Assembly: GCA_019843655.1 (NCBI GenBank)
Contig: JACDQD010000006.1
Location: forward strand, 28,166,246-28,230,245
Direction: 5' to 3'
DNA length: 64,000 bases
Source: Lethocerus indicus
Lineage: Eukaryota; Arthropoda; Insecta; Hemiptera; Belostomatidae
Shown: positions 11,407-56,488 of the stretch, piece by piece
Layout: each line of letters opens with the position of its first letter
How positions within the stretch are numbered: the stretch's first letter is position 1
Program-made: the position numbers and the translations under genes
Notes under the pieces: model-generated
Seen by the model: the letters and a program-made list of their open reading frames with translations, nothing else
Told to the model about the DNA's origin: nothing
Databases searched by the model: none

Positions 11407-14400
11407 ATGGACACTCAGCCCATCTATACAATTCTAGGTAATAATATTGTATCTCTATTTTTTTTTATTATCTCATATGCTCGATTTAGTGAAATTTTTC
11501 CAACGAGTTCCGTTCAAAGCATTCAATATTTTGCCACAATTCGACAGGTGGCGAAGAAGAAATACTAGCGGATCTCGATTATACACCGAACGCTGTTAGC
11601 AGTTCTGCATCAAGTTGTTATCTATCACCCGATACTACAGTTTGTAAGTCGAAAGTTTTTTCCTCGTTGGTTTTTTTAATTTAAGCCCTCCGACCGTATA
11701 GAAAATAAGACCGATGTTTCGAATATTTAATTTGAAATTATTTTCCGAACTATGACATACTTGGTGCTAAACTAATGACGTTACCGATTGAACAGTTCGG
11801 ATATATTAAAAAGTAAAAATAATCGATAATTATTTAATTTATTGTAGATTTAGATCCGTGGCTCGAAATTATCGAACAGCCCAGCGAAATGTTCAGGTTC
11901 AGATATCTGACCGAATCTCAGGGTACGCCCCACGGACCAGTCATGGGAGCTCACGCTACGAAAAGCAAAAAGACATTTCCGACAGTTAAAGTCAGTTTGA
12001 AATCAGTTTTTTTTTTTTCTATTAAAATAGGCCTTAAATCGATATTATTTTTTAAATTTGTTTCGTTTTCCCCGTTCTCAGCTGCACAACTTTAAAGGCG
12101 AAGCGATAATAAGGTGTTGGCTGTTTACCGCCGCCGCCGACAACCCTGGACCTCACGTACACAAGCTCGTGACGAAAGTCGGACAGAAAGAAATCAAAGA
12201 GGAACCTCACGATATTCTCGTTAACGAGAACAATAATTATACCGCGAGGTCTGTATAGTGTATACAAGCTGCGAAAAAAATGAATCGATTTCGGACTGAT
12301 TTTTATCGTATTTCGTTTGCAAGTGATTTGATTACGCCCCCCCCCCTATTTTAATTTTCAGTTTCGAAAATTTAGTCATCATACACTCGGTCCGTAAAGA
12401 ATGCTACGATCCGTTCTACGAAAAGAAGATAAGGTGCAATTCGAGATTTCCTTGGACGGTTCAACAAATTCCGAAGGACAAGAAGGTAACGATGAATGCG
12501 AAAGCGTCTAATTTTACTCGAAGCTACCCGTTGCGTTGCGGACGCACTGAATTGCGCGTTTAATTGAATTTCAGATTCTCGCTGATATTAAACAAGAAAT
12601 CAAGAAAATGAATATGAATATCGTAACGCTATTCTTCGAGGCATTAGTTCAACGCGATAATGCGTTACAACGCATTTGCGATGTAATTTCTAAACCGATT
12701 AAAAATAAAAGTAAGTATGTTTTTTATTGCATGAAGAGCATTGAAACATTTCATAGTTAAATTTAATATAAATTTATATTATATACTAAATATATATTAT
12801 TAAATTTATAATATAAATAAATATTACGCTCTATTGATAGTCATTTTTTGGATTTTCTTTGTTTAGAGAATGCTGAATATGGCGATTTGAAAATTGTTCG
12901 GAGCGATCGAGAGTACGGTTCAAGCCGCGGTGGAGATGAAGTATTCATTTTCGTTGAAAAAGTTACCAAAGGTATAATGCATTTTACATTATACGAAATG
13001 AATTTAAAATCCACAACTTTCATTGTATATATCCACTACTATACTACAACTGTATACTATATGTTTATGATATTTTTAATTATTTTATAGTATACTGTAC
13101 AACAGTTACATTTAAACACAGTTGATATTTAAAATTAATACAACAATTGTTTACAGAAATCAAAATAAAATTCTATGAAGAAGACATGAGCGGTAATATT
13201 ACTTGGAGTGATTATGCTTCTTTCAATTCCCTCTATATTCATCACTTGGTTGCAATAGCATTCAAGTAAATATATACCAATTAAATTCATACTTAATCAT
13301 AATACTGTTGCATTTAGGTTGATTACTATCGGTGTTTCAATTATAACTTTTGTTTAATCGTCATAGAACACCGCCGTACAAGGACTTATACATAAATAAG
13401 AATATAAGAGTGAAGTATCAACTGGAGAGACCCGGAGATGCTTCTGTTAGTAATTCAATGGACTTTACGTATACGCCGCACGAATACAGCCGTAAGTAAA
13501 AAATACAAGAAATCGTGATCGAAAATAATATAAATGAATATATGTTGATTGAAAACTCTTAAATGTTTTTTATTGCAGCTCCGTTGAAGAGGACCCGTGT
13601 TGTAGAATGCATACAACAACATCCAGATTCCACCAATATACTCACTTACGAAGAGGTCAATACTATTTAATTTTTAAAAAGGAACACTATTATTAATTGT
13701 TTATTAATGATTTCAATTGCGAATACTTGTTTTTTTGGGTATATTTTAATAATATTTTTTCGTTTAGGTTAAAAGTGACGAAAATTTGTCTTTTGATCTA
13801 GTCCTGTCTCAGTTGCCGAACGTTAGCGGTGAATTTTGTTTATCAGGTAATTGGTTCAAGTATTTTAGTCATTTTAATTTAAACGTTATGAACATTTTTT
13901 GTTGTAACACTTACCGTTAAAAATTAATTTCTTGTAATTTGAACAGATATAGATTTACCCGGACCATTAGCCACAGATGGACCTTTGGATGAATCTGAAT
14001 TAGGTGATAAAAATATACATATATATCTGTATAATATGTTACCTTTACCTTATGTCGTAGCTTGAAAATAAACGATTTCTTTGCTTCGACAGACAAGAAA
14101 ATATCGAAAGTAAGTTCTAAACAGAGTGGCAGTAGTGTCGGCAATCAGATAATTGCCGAAGGGAATATGCTCGTTCAGAACACTATTGTGGCGCTAAATT
14201 CTCTAACGTCAGGCGTTCCAGTGCCGGTAGAAAAAATACGTTCGGAAATTCTCAGGACGACCTACCGCAACGGTTGCAAGTAAGTAGTATAAAATGCACA
14301 TAGTTAGCAATACGATAGCCGATAATTAATGTTTCTTTTTTCTCACATCAATTTTATATTTGCAGCTCGTTGCATTGGTCGGTGTTGTTGAATTTGGAGA

Positions 14401-16127
14401 AGGAGTTCAATGAAATTCTCGATATTATTCGAGATCATAAATTGACAGCTGTACTCGACGCGAAGAATCTAATGCAGAGGGTAAACGTTTATTGTACTCT
14501 TTCGATTTATCGAACGTTAATTTTCTAAAAACGGTGACCTTCCAATTCTTAATTATTTACAGACGGTTTTACATTTGGCTGTTAAAATGGGATTAGACGT
14601 TTTTGTCGAGTCTCTAATAAATCTCGGAGCCGAGTGCAATACAGTTGATATGTTTGGTCATTCTCCCGTCCATTCTGCCATCATGGAACAGCCTTCTACG
14701 TTGCCCGTTCTCCTTGAATCACCGACTATAGATCTGAACGTAACTACAAAAGGTTAGTATAATTTCAATTCTTACGTTTGAATTCGCCTCCGTACGCGTC
14801 TCAAAAGAACAGACCTCAACCGCAAATTTGGACTGCTGAGACCTCTATTGAAAAAGACATCAAAACTGACAGTAGACAACAAACTTACAATATACAAAAC
14901 CATTTTAAAACCGACACGGACTTACGGAATAGAGCTATGGGGTTCCGCTAAGAAATCCAACATCGCCCGCATCCAGAGATTCCAATCAAAAGTCCTTCGT
15001 ACCATCCTTAATCCCCCCCGGTTTCTAACCGAACCATCCATAATGACCTCATTGGGTGGTTTCTTTGTCGTGACTAACACGCCGAAATAAATAAATGTAT
15101 CAATTGCACCCATAACTGTATAGGTTGATTGTGCAAAAATAAAACAGTAAAAAAAAAAAACCGTTTGAATTCGACAGTTTTTTTTTTCCTCTCGTAATCG
15201 TCCTCTGTCCCGGTTTTTACAGAAGGCCTGAATGCTCTCCATTTGGCGACGAGGTTCAACTCTTCGGAAAGTGTGAAAACTCTTTTGAGCAGAAGAATCG
15301 AAATAATAGATTCGGATAACAATAAGAACGGAGATACCGCTCTGCATATAGCGGCAGATCTGTCCCACTACGATATCATGTTGGAACTTCTTGAAGTGAG
15401 ACTTTTTTTTCTGTACTTAAAACGCTTTGCCTGTTTTAAACGTTATGTTATATAGTTCTTCACTTATTTCAACCAATTTTTCAGAACGACGGAACTGTGA
15501 ATTCGCAGAATTTTGCTGGGAACACACCTCTGCATATCTCTGTCGTTAAAGACGATTTAAAAATGACAGATCTACTACTGAGATATGGGGTAGGTTATTC
15601 ATGACGTGTATATAAATTTTAATCGTGATTTTGGAAATAAAAACAATTATGAAATCGTTCCAACTTGGGTGGGAACATACCAGAAAAATGCAAAACTATC
15701 TGGGACAATTTATGTGATTTATTTTTTGTAAATTTTGTAGGCGGACTTCAGAATATGTAATTATATTGATTCGGAAGAGAAAAATTATTTGGAATGGGAT
15801 AAATCCGGCGATTGCCTTCAGTACATTGATTCAGATTCCAAAGGACAGAATGTTTTTCATGTGGTTACATCGGAAAAGGTACTCAGATTTTAATAATATC
15901 GTATAGTTATATATATAATATTAAACAGTTTTAAACACTGTTTTCAATCTTTAACAGTTTAGTTAAATAAAAATATATTCGGTCTTTCTTTTTGTATTTG
16001 TTCTATCTACTTAATGATGCCTTGTTTCAGATGTTCAAGTTACTAAAATGCTACGCTGACAAACTTAACAATGAGACAAATACAGCTGCAATCGGTAAGA
16101 TTTTTAATTTGTTTACTGAAATATTTA

Positions 16128-16187
<60 letters not shown>

Positions 16188-16826
16188 GAATATTAAATTT
16201 GTATACTCAATGACAAACACATTCTATATTTTCTAGATAATGGCAATCTCTTTACGGACGATGTTATGGACAAGCTGTGCGTCTTACTCGATTCCGGACA
16301 TTGTTGGGCCGAAGTAGCAAAAAAGTTGGGATATTCTTCACTTATTCCAATTATGGAAAAATCTTCTACGCCATCGAAAATTCTCCTCAGTTGCCTTGAT
16401 GTAAAATTTTTTCAGTCCTTTCGAATATATATTCACTATTTTCTGTACATACTCGTGGTTTCTTCCAAATGAGTTCTATTTTGAACTCTAAAAAAAATTG
16501 TCTTTCAGTCTTAAATTCATTTCATACCCAATTGAAATTTACTATGATATAATTTACAAAATAGATTTGAAAAAAAGGAAGCATCTTGAATATTTCTATA
16601 GAATTTTGTTCAATACATCCCGGATACATATTGTATCTCAATTTCCGCTTATAACAGTTGTATACTTATACAGCTGTACACTTATAATATTATTGTTGTA
16701 CCCAATTGTACAATATTTGTTTCTCAGGTTTCAGATGAAGTCACGGGATCCCTACAGAACTTGATGGAAATCATGGATGAGCTTAAATTGACTGAGGCTG
16801 TACAACTTTTACAATTACTCAACTAA
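11407..16826 (+). CDS. Rel: Relish / NF-kappaB p105-type transcription factor
   Basis: A precursor transcription factor of the insect IMD immune pathway: cleavage removes the ankyrin inhibitory half and the Rel part enters the nucleus. 21 exons: 11407-11437, 11548-11643, 11848-11990, 12082-12248, 12362-12485, 12575-12710, 12867-12971, 13157-13265, 13367-13491, 13579-13655, 13768-13846, 13947-14003, 14093-14279, 14366-14480, 14563-14752, 15223-15395, 15485-15589, 15741-15878, 16031-16094, 16237-16400, 16728-16826; 827 residues, every junction in phase. The Rel N-domain starts FRFRYLTESQG (about residue 58). The dimerisation domain has GGDEVFIFVEKVTKEIKIKF and FKTPPYKD. A basic LKRTR follows at about 347, likely a nuclear localisation signal. 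Ankyrin repeats run from about 517 to 680 (TVLHLAVKMG, GLNALHLATR, GDTALHIAAD, GNTPLHISV). A death domain ends the protein (CWAEVAKKLGY). LATD-G at 405-409 fits a Dredd-type caspase site. A Jockey fragment lies in the 14753-15222 intron. Confidence 0.94.
13967..13981 (+). other. Candidate caspase (Dredd) cleavage site LATD|G in Relish
   Basis: Residues 405-409 lie in the acidic linker between Rel domain and ankyrin repeats. Drosophila Relish is cleaved by Dredd in its linker at an LxxD|G-type site (LQHD|G), and IMD at LEKD|A. The position and L-x-x-D-G pattern fit. Function is inferred. Confidence 0.45.
14790..15070 (+). mobile_element. Jockey-like LINE fragment in a Relish intron
   Basis: A sense-strand open stretch encodes KLTVDNKLTIYKTILKPTRT then YGIELWGSAKKSNIARIQRF, a signature of the region after the reverse transcriptase core in Jockey-clade non-LTR retrotransposons. 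It has no RT active site or endonuclease and no full ORF, so it is a dead fragment. Related pieces occur near 46810-47200 and 47580-47830. Confidence 0.8.
16131..16184. repeat. (AT)n microsatellite in Relish intron 19
   Basis: Pure dinucleotide run just 3' of the donor of the 64-nt exon. Confidence 0.95.
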
Positions 16827-17081
16827 TTACCGAAGTAATTAGTAAAATATGTAAATATTTTACTCTGATGAAAAAATTTCAAAAACTATTCATTTTTAGT
16901 TTACTAGTTATGAATAAACTAAGATATGTGAGGAGTTATAAATGCATTAAAATTTAGTGATGTAAATATTGAAAATGTATATTTTTTATATCAATTTTTT
17001 ACATCTGCTATTAAATTAGGAAGTGGCTGTGTATTTACAAAATTTTGCTCTTTAAGATAATTATATTATATATTAAAAAAG

Positions 17082-17134
<53 letters not shown>

Positions 17135-18406
17135 ATCTATTATTGATTAAAGACAATAAAATTTATATTTCAATTTTTCATTATTCAATCATAAGATAAT
17201 GAACAGTGTTTGTTTCGGAATGAAGCAAGTGTATTTTGCAAACACCCTAAATTGAAAAACATGTTTTACAGTTATAGAATACGTTTCTATTTTTACTGTT
17301 ATATCGTGATATTTTTTACAACTGGGGATTGTATATTTTGGCTAAAAACAATATCTACAATCCCCGAAACAAAAATATAGGACCCTAAAATGTCGTCGCT
17401 TAATATCGAAATAAATATTTTGGATCCTCTATTTTATTTTTATCTTTACTGTTATTTGGCTTTTATTGAATAAATATACCGTTTAAAACAATAATGTGTG
17501 TATTATTGTTATTGGTTTATTATACAATTTATGTGCGTCCCAACATAATTTTCAAACGAATTTATGGCTGGAACTCTTAAAATTCGTTCAGAAACAAACA
17601 ACCTAACATACTGATGCCAATTAGTCATTTGCAATCAATAAATAGTTAACTTATAATCATTAAAGTTGCTTCTTGTACCATTCATTATTAACATAAAATT
17701 AGTAAGTTACCCAACTGTAAATACCTATCTCCATTCGGTTCTGGTTTAAAAAAATTAACAGGACAGTGTTCTTGTCACAGCACACAAATTTGGAGTAGGG
17801 TTGAATTTGGGGTGAATTGGAGGGTTTATTTTTATTATTTGAATTTATATATGAATTTATTTGAATTTACACATGAATTTATATATGAATTTAATTTATT
17901 TGAATTCGCCCCAATTCATTATACGCTACTGGTTTCTAATCAATAATAACATAGGCTGAATATAAGTCCGGCCAGTTATTTTTGCTTAGTGTCTGACTGA
18001 GTGCCAGAAAGGGAGAATGTGGTTACCATCTCTTAAGGATTATAAACACCCAAGAGTGAAGGTATTTAATATACGGAAGAAATAATATAGAGTTATTCCA
18101 TAACATCCCAAAATATGAATAGTCAATTTAATAGTGTTATATTTTTATAACTGATTTTATAATATATAACTGATGGTAATCCTCACCATTTCATTGTTAT
18201 TAAAATTTGTATATAAATGAAGGAATATGAATTGAGATTCGGTAATTGATAGTTTACTTTTAATATAAGGAACTATTATCTTAAAGCAATGTTATTTAAT
18301 TCAATGTATAAGACTTTATGTATCTTTAAGAATCGATGTTATTATTAACTGTACAAAATATTATTCTAAGAATTCTTATACTGAAACTAAAATAAATATC
18401 TTTTAG
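16827..18406. other. Intergenic/3'UTR interval, Relish to PDHA
   Basis: AT-rich. Holds the Relish 3'UTR and presumably the unidentified first exon(s) of the PDHA gene. A short hairpin (about 17322-17366) pairs GGGGATTGTA with TACAATCCCC. No other structure recognised. Confidence 0.6.
17082..17131. repeat. (AT)n microsatellite in Relish 3' region
   Basis: Pure dinucleotide run. A canonical AATAAA follows at 17155-17160 and could be a Relish polyadenylation signal. Confidence 0.9.
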
Positions 18407-21101
18407 GCAAATATTGCAGCAATTCGACAAATCTATAGATTTTTCACAAGCTATACATTTGCAGTCAAGGTAAGCCTATAACACATTCTTTGTTGTTTTT
18501 TTTATCTTATAATACACAATTAAACGTAAATCACAGTTATAACAGACTACAACATTTTTAATGTAGTTTGCTTTTTCTGTTTTCACAAGATGAAGTAAAA
18601 AACTAGTGTATTAAAGTAAAATGTAATTTGAAAACATGTCACACGAAATCAAATCTTCAATTGCAGTACCTACATTCATTAATAATTATTATTTTATAAT
18701 ATTTTAGCCGTACAAACTGCACCGTATCGAACAGGGTCCACCTCTGAAAGTGAACGTTACAAAAAGAAACGCTCTGAAATTCTACAGAGAAATGCAAATG
18801 ATCAGAAGAATAGAAACTGCAGCCGGAAATCTCTACAGAGAAAGACTAATTAGGGGCTTCTGTCATTTATATTCGGGACAGGTATACTGCCTGATTTAAT
18901 TTAAATTTATAATTTTAGTCGCGCGATTTAAAAGATTTTGTGTAAACTCAAATCCGTATTTGTAAAGATATACATAAACTATGTTCAAATATTTCAAATG
19001 AATTTGTTGGTGAAGGACGTAGTTAAATAATAATTTCAATATCTAAATTGATTGAAGAATGCTGAACATATTAAGAGTTTTATACCCTGATGATGCAAGC
19101 AAATCATCAGTTTCTATGGCGAGTTTTCGATGATCACTTTTTATTAAAATTATGATGAAGTCATAGTCGAAAGTGGTCTATAAATATTTTCTAATTTTTA
19201 AAAACAAGGAAGCTTGCGCTGTCGGAATACACGCTGCGATGAGACCTCAGGACGCCGTAATTTCGGCTCACAGGGTTCACGGATGGGCTTACCTGATGGG
19301 AGTCAGCCCTTTCGGTGTTCTCGCCGAACTTACGGGCAGGCAGAGCGGCTGTTCAAGGGGTAGAGGAGGCTCGACGCACATGTACGCCAACAATTTTTAC
19401 GGCGAAACGGTATAGTCGGAGCGCAGGTGAATTTCAGCCCTCGAAAATCGAATTGCGAACGATATTTACATTTCGATCCACTCCGATAGCCATCGGAAAT
19501 ATTATGGCGAAATCCGTACTCAGAATTTAAATTCGTTCCAACAGGTTCCTCTGGGAGTGGGTATCGGGCTGGCGGGAAAATATCTCGGCGGGGACAACGT
19601 CTGCTTTACTCTGTACGGCGACGGGCTGCGAATCAGGGCCAAGTTTTCGAAGCGTTCAACATGGCCAAATTATGGAATATTCCGGTCATTTTCGTGTGCG
19701 AAAACAACGGCTACGGAATGGGCACGATATCTATCCGCTCATCGGCCGACACTAATTTCTACACAAGAGGAGATTACATTCCCGGTATATGGGTACTAAC
19801 TTCGGCATTCGCACTCGACAAAGAAGAACTTTACATTACTTATCGGCATTATTATTTGTGCCTAACAGCAGTAATTCTAAATATATCTTGTTAGGCGTTA
19901 ACAGAATTATGACTGAAACGTATGTAATACCGAGTATGATTGTACAGGTCGACGGAATGGACGTCTTGGCGGTACGGGAAGCTTCATATTTCGCAATAGA
20001 TCACTGTTCAAAGGGCAACGGTCCGATTGTGCTCGAGATGAAGACCTACAGGTACGGTGGGCGTTCTCTCGCTGATCCCAGAACGAGATATCGTACCAGA
20101 GACGAAATGCAGGTTATACGACAGACGAGGGATCCGATCATATCGTTCAAGGACAAAATACTCAAGTCGAAACTTGCGACCGGCGATGAATTGAAGGTGC
20201 GACCCGTCTTGATATAATATCCTTGTTTTGCGGTCTGCGACGGGTTGGAATACGGCGTTGTTTCGGTCTCCTCTCGCCGCGGTTCGGTCTTTCGCCGTCT
20301 TCAGTATCACTTTGCATGTTTTTCTGGGGGCATCCTCACACCGCCCGCCGTCACTTTCACGTGCACTGTCAGTACTCGCAGCAGACCACAAAACAGGTAT
20401 ATTAAAACTAGTCGTGTGAAAGGACAGTACATGTGATGTTACGATAGATGTATACTGTAGATTCGTGATGTTTCCGTCTCCTCTCGCCGCGATTCGGTCT
20501 TTCGCCGTCTTCAGTAGCGCTGTGTCAGTCACCGTTGGCACTTTGCATGTTTTCTGGGGGCATCCTCACACCGCCCGCCGTCACTTTCACGTGCACTGTC
20601 AGTACTCGCAGCAGACCACAAAACAGGTATATTAAAACTAGTCGTGTGAAAGGACAGTACATGTGATGTTACGATAGATGTATATACCGTAGATTCGTGA
20701 TGTTTCCGAGTAGCTCAACATCCACTTTGCAACTGGCAGCAGACCACAAAACAGGTATATTAAAACTAGTGACAGTATAACACACGCTACTGAAGATGGC
20801 GGCAGAGAAGACCAAAACATCACGAACCTACGGTATACATCTATCGTAACTAACAATTTTGCATGCGTCAATAAAATTTCCCTTAATTGATTTTTCAATA
20901 ATTTTCATGCAGACAATTGATTCCGCCGCGAAGAGGGAGATCGAAGCGGCCGTATTGAACGCGAAGAGTGATACAGAGGTAGGTATCGAAGATTTATGCA
21001 CAGATATTTATTCCGACACGGAGGAAAAAGTAAGGGGCATTTCCCCGTGGCAAGTTTATGAACATAAAAAATTGGGTCCTGCCAATACTTTCGAGATGTG
21101 A
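18407..21101 (+). CDS. PDHA1: Pyruvate dehydrogenase E1 alpha paralogue, with two frameshifts
   Basis: PDHA with the beta subunit decarboxylates pyruvate using thiamine diphosphate in the mitochondrial matrix. Exons: 18407-18469, 18708-18881, 19209-19426, 19545-19792, 19948-20196, 20913-21101; the first, with the start codon, was not found. Landmarks: [38 protein letters not shown]...CENN (TPP motif), [26 protein letters not shown] and a conserved C-terminus. Exons 3 and 4 (218 and 248 nt) are each one base short of phase. The breaks are near 19401-19404 (expected GGCGGAAAC reads GGCGAAAC) and 19619-19624 (expected GACGGGGCT reads GACGGGCT), both lost G in G runs. The phosphorylation loop reads [16 protein letters not shown] instead of YHGHSMSDPGVSYRTR: both His and the second Ser are gone. 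It could be a tissue-specific paralogue or decaying copy; splice sites are intact, so it is not a processed pseudogene. A palindromic element fills the last intron. Confidence 0.85.
20222..20850. mobile_element. Palindromic element, copy 2 (rearranged), in last PDHA intron
   Basis: Starts CTTGTTTTGCGGTCTGCGA and contains two near-identical direct copies of an about 240-bp half (20240-20450 and 20470-20700), followed by inverted terminal material ending ATCACGAACCTACGGTATA. It ends about 60 bp upstream of the last PDHA exon. Conserved blocks match the other copies (TCTTCAGTAGCGC, GGGGGCATCCTCAC, CACAAAACAGGTAT). Confidence 0.85.
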
Positions 21102-21355
21102 TTCGAAGTTAAGAGTCAAGAATTAAAATTACAATAAATTGCGAGATTAATTTTAGAAAATGTTTATTAAGAACCGAAGCAGAATACAATTACAAAGTTG
21201 TATTAAATGTAAAAAAATATATTTTCATAAATTAGTATATTGTAAAAAAAAAATTAGTTTATACCAATAAACCTATAAATAATTTAAATGGGGGCTTTTA
21301 ATGTTTTTATTTATAATTTTAGAAATTACAACATATTATTTAAATTGTCATCCGT

Positions 21356-22126
21356 CTATTTCTCCTGCTTGTCTTTCCGCTGTTGAACCATTTCTCTCAG
21401 ATTATTTTCGCTCTCCTTCATAGTCTTTTCCAAATACGCTTTGTTACTCTGAAAGAAAAAAGATTCCGTCAAAGAAAAAAAAAAAAACGGCGACAAATTA
21501 TTCGAGCGAATATTTCAGGGAAATATTATTCGAATACACAACCTCCAATATCTTTATTTTGTCGTCGCACAACGTAGCCTTATTCGAGAGATTGCCCAAT
21601 ATAACGGGAATATCAGTCATGATAAAAATACGTCCTACGGATTCGTACGTCTTTGTATCCGAAGAGAGGTTCTGAAAGAATAAAATTAATCGATCGAACG
21701 GAAAAAAAACGCAACGGACGATATCGTATTCTCAATATACTATAGCCGAATATACATTTTTCGCAGTAATAAAATAAAAAACTTACTTTTATTTCGTTCG
21801 AGGTGATTTCGGCGCGCTGCCTTTGCCGCTTCAACGATTCGATCTGAACGTCGGCCAACTTCAATTTCTGTGTCGTGTCCATCACCATCTGTTGGAGCTC
21901 GGTGAAAGCCTGTAGAGGGAAAAATTTTCAAAAAATAAGCGTCCGACAAATAGATAAAATCCGTCTCGATGAGGAAAAATTCTGTACAATTGAGCCGACA
22001 CAAGGCACTGCGGGAAAATCGGAAATTAGCTATCGCCGTGCACAGAATCAAAGGATAACTGGGGCCAATTGAGTTTAAAACGGTAAATCTTACTTTCTTC
22101 AGCTCGAGATCGACGGTTTTCGACAT
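21356..22126 (-). CDS. Pfdn1: Prefoldin subunit 1
   Basis: A beta-type subunit of the cytosolic prefoldin hexamer, which delivers nascent actin and tubulin to the CCT chaperonin. Four minus-strand exons: 22094-22126 (MSKTVDLELKK), 21787-21909, 21543-21671, 21356-21448; 125 residues, all junctions phase 0. Family features: VDLELKKAFTELQ, TQKLKLADVQIESLKRQR, TYESVGRIFI (beta hairpin segment) and the C-terminal coiled coil NKAYLEKTMKESENNLREM. Human PFDN1 is 122 residues. The ATG at 22126 is preferred because upstream in-frame sequence has no ATG. It converges on PDHA (stop codons 254 bp apart) and diverges from a possible small gene 65 bp upstream. Confidence 0.94.
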
Positions 22127-22191
22127 TTTCGGCGTTTCTTCTTTCTTCACTCGCTCTCTGATTTATAACCTGAACTCTTCCTTCCCTTCGA
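22127..22191. promoter_or_regulatory. Putative short bidirectional promoter/5'UTR
   Basis: Only 65 bp separate the prefoldin start (minus) from the possible start at 22192 (plus). The segment is pyrimidine-rich on the plus strand. The role follows only from the divergent layout; no core promoter motif was recognised. Confidence 0.25.
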
Positions 22192-22665
22192 ATGAAAGCC
22201 GGAGTGCCGACAGCGACATTCGGTTATTCGGTAATTACGCTCAAAATAACGCCAGCTTCTATCCCGAAAAAATATATCGCAGCGGGATTTATTCGTTTGA
22301 AGTTGAAAAATTTTTTTATATCCCTATTTATATTTATATATTGTATAAATATACTCCTTTTTTTTTTCTCTTCAGCGACCAAAGGTTGGCAGAACTGTGA
22401 AACGAACGTCAATGGTGGCCGATTCACCCCCAGAAGAAGTCAGCTGTCTCCGAAGGAGATTATCAGTGGGCGTTGAGTGTCATAGCGAGTATGTTTCGGA
22501 CGGTTTTCGAATAAACGCTCTATTTTTTTTTACATTTAACACCTTTCAACGTATAGCGACAGTAAAAGTTCCGCCGTACCGCAACAAATAGATAGTCGAG
22601 ACCGCCTATCGATTCCTCGCCCTCCTCTATGTTATCGGCCCCGAGATAAGGCGTCGGACAAGTGA
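22192..22665 (+). CDS. Possible small spliced gene of unknown function
   Basis: Three segments join in frame through GT-AG sites: 22192-22230 (MKAGVPTATFGYS), 22376-22488 (begins RPKVGRTVKRTSMVADSPPE) and 22557-22665 (ends RPRDKASDK, stop TGA). The predicted protein is 86 residues, basic and Ser/Pro-rich, with no signal peptide or membrane segment. The phases (0, then 2) fit. I do not recognise a family. Alternatives are a non-coding transcript or the 5' leader of WDFY3. Confidence 0.3.
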
Positions 22666-23732
22666 TCGCTCGAACGATGGTTGAAGTGAAACACTGTATC
22701 GCAGTATTGGATTTACCAATTAGGGTGAGAGTTTCGCCAAATTTTTTCCCCTCCTATCAAACACTCGACTCGGCAACACTGTTGCGTTTCAATAAATCAA
22801 TTGTTCCGTTATCAATAGTTTACCTTCGGGGGGGCCCCCCCCCCATTTAATAATCCGGCTCTATTTCCCAGGAATACAATTGAAAAAGAAGAAGTTTCGG
22901 CACTTTAACTCACCACTTATAAGTTCACCCGATTCCCATTTATTTATTTCCAAACACTTGACCTATATTTACTTCTAGGATATATTTGTAAGTATAAACG
23001 GTGAAAAAAGGTTTCAATTTAACTCACGTCTTTGTTTATTAATATATTTAACGATATTTCGTTTATTGTAATTGCCGGTAATGGAAAGTCGATTAAACGT
23101 TTAAATCGAATAATAGTTAAAATAGGCGCGAGATATATCGTTATTGAAATGTATCCGTCTCTCTTGGAATAATAAAACGGTCGGATGCGGAGTTTTTACG
23201 AAATAATTACAGAGATACATTTATCACGTGTTATCTCCGAAGTGATAGCGGTTAAAAGAAAGGCTCGACGAATAAATATTCACGCACTAGATTAATAAAT
23301 GAGTACATAAATTTAGTTTGTGTACGTATGTGTATATATACGGTAACACTTATGTATGCGTATATATATATATATAGAAAATTGTTACCATATTTGTTCG
23401 TATTTAAAACTATATATTTATATTTAGGGCACCGATTTTATACATCTTATGTATAGCGTTTCATTTTATTTTCTTTCATAAAAAAGATTCAACTTCTTAC
23501 AAATAAAACTAATGTAAATGTATCTTTTTGTTATTATTTCGTTTTTAAAAGAAAATAAATTGAAATGCTATACATAAGATGTATAAAATCGCCCGTAAAT
23601 CGAATCACGAGCCGCGAACTCTGTTTTTCCGGCCGTATTTGGCCGATTGCACTTTTCCGCCCTAGCATATTATCACCGATAGTTATTTAGCGCTGATATA
23701 TTTACCGTTGCAGTGAAGACGGATCGGGTGCG
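22666..23732. other. Upstream region of WDFY3
   Basis: Contains a G7C10 homopolymer junction (22828-22844), AT-rich sequence and a long hairpin (23427-23594). The first coding exon is preceded by an acceptor-like TTGCAG at 23708-23713, so an upstream non-coding exon is likely. Confidence 0.55.
23427..23594. mobile_element. Hairpin, candidate MITE, upstream of WDFY3
   Basis: Arms of about 50-60 nt, 23427-23485 and 23545-23594, are inverted copies (outer GGGC/GCCC, then GATTTTATACATCTTATGTA pairing with its complement), around an AT-rich loop of about 60 nt. Few mismatches. No coding content and no target-site duplication recognised. Confidence 0.6.
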
Positions 23733-56488
<32,756 letters not shown>

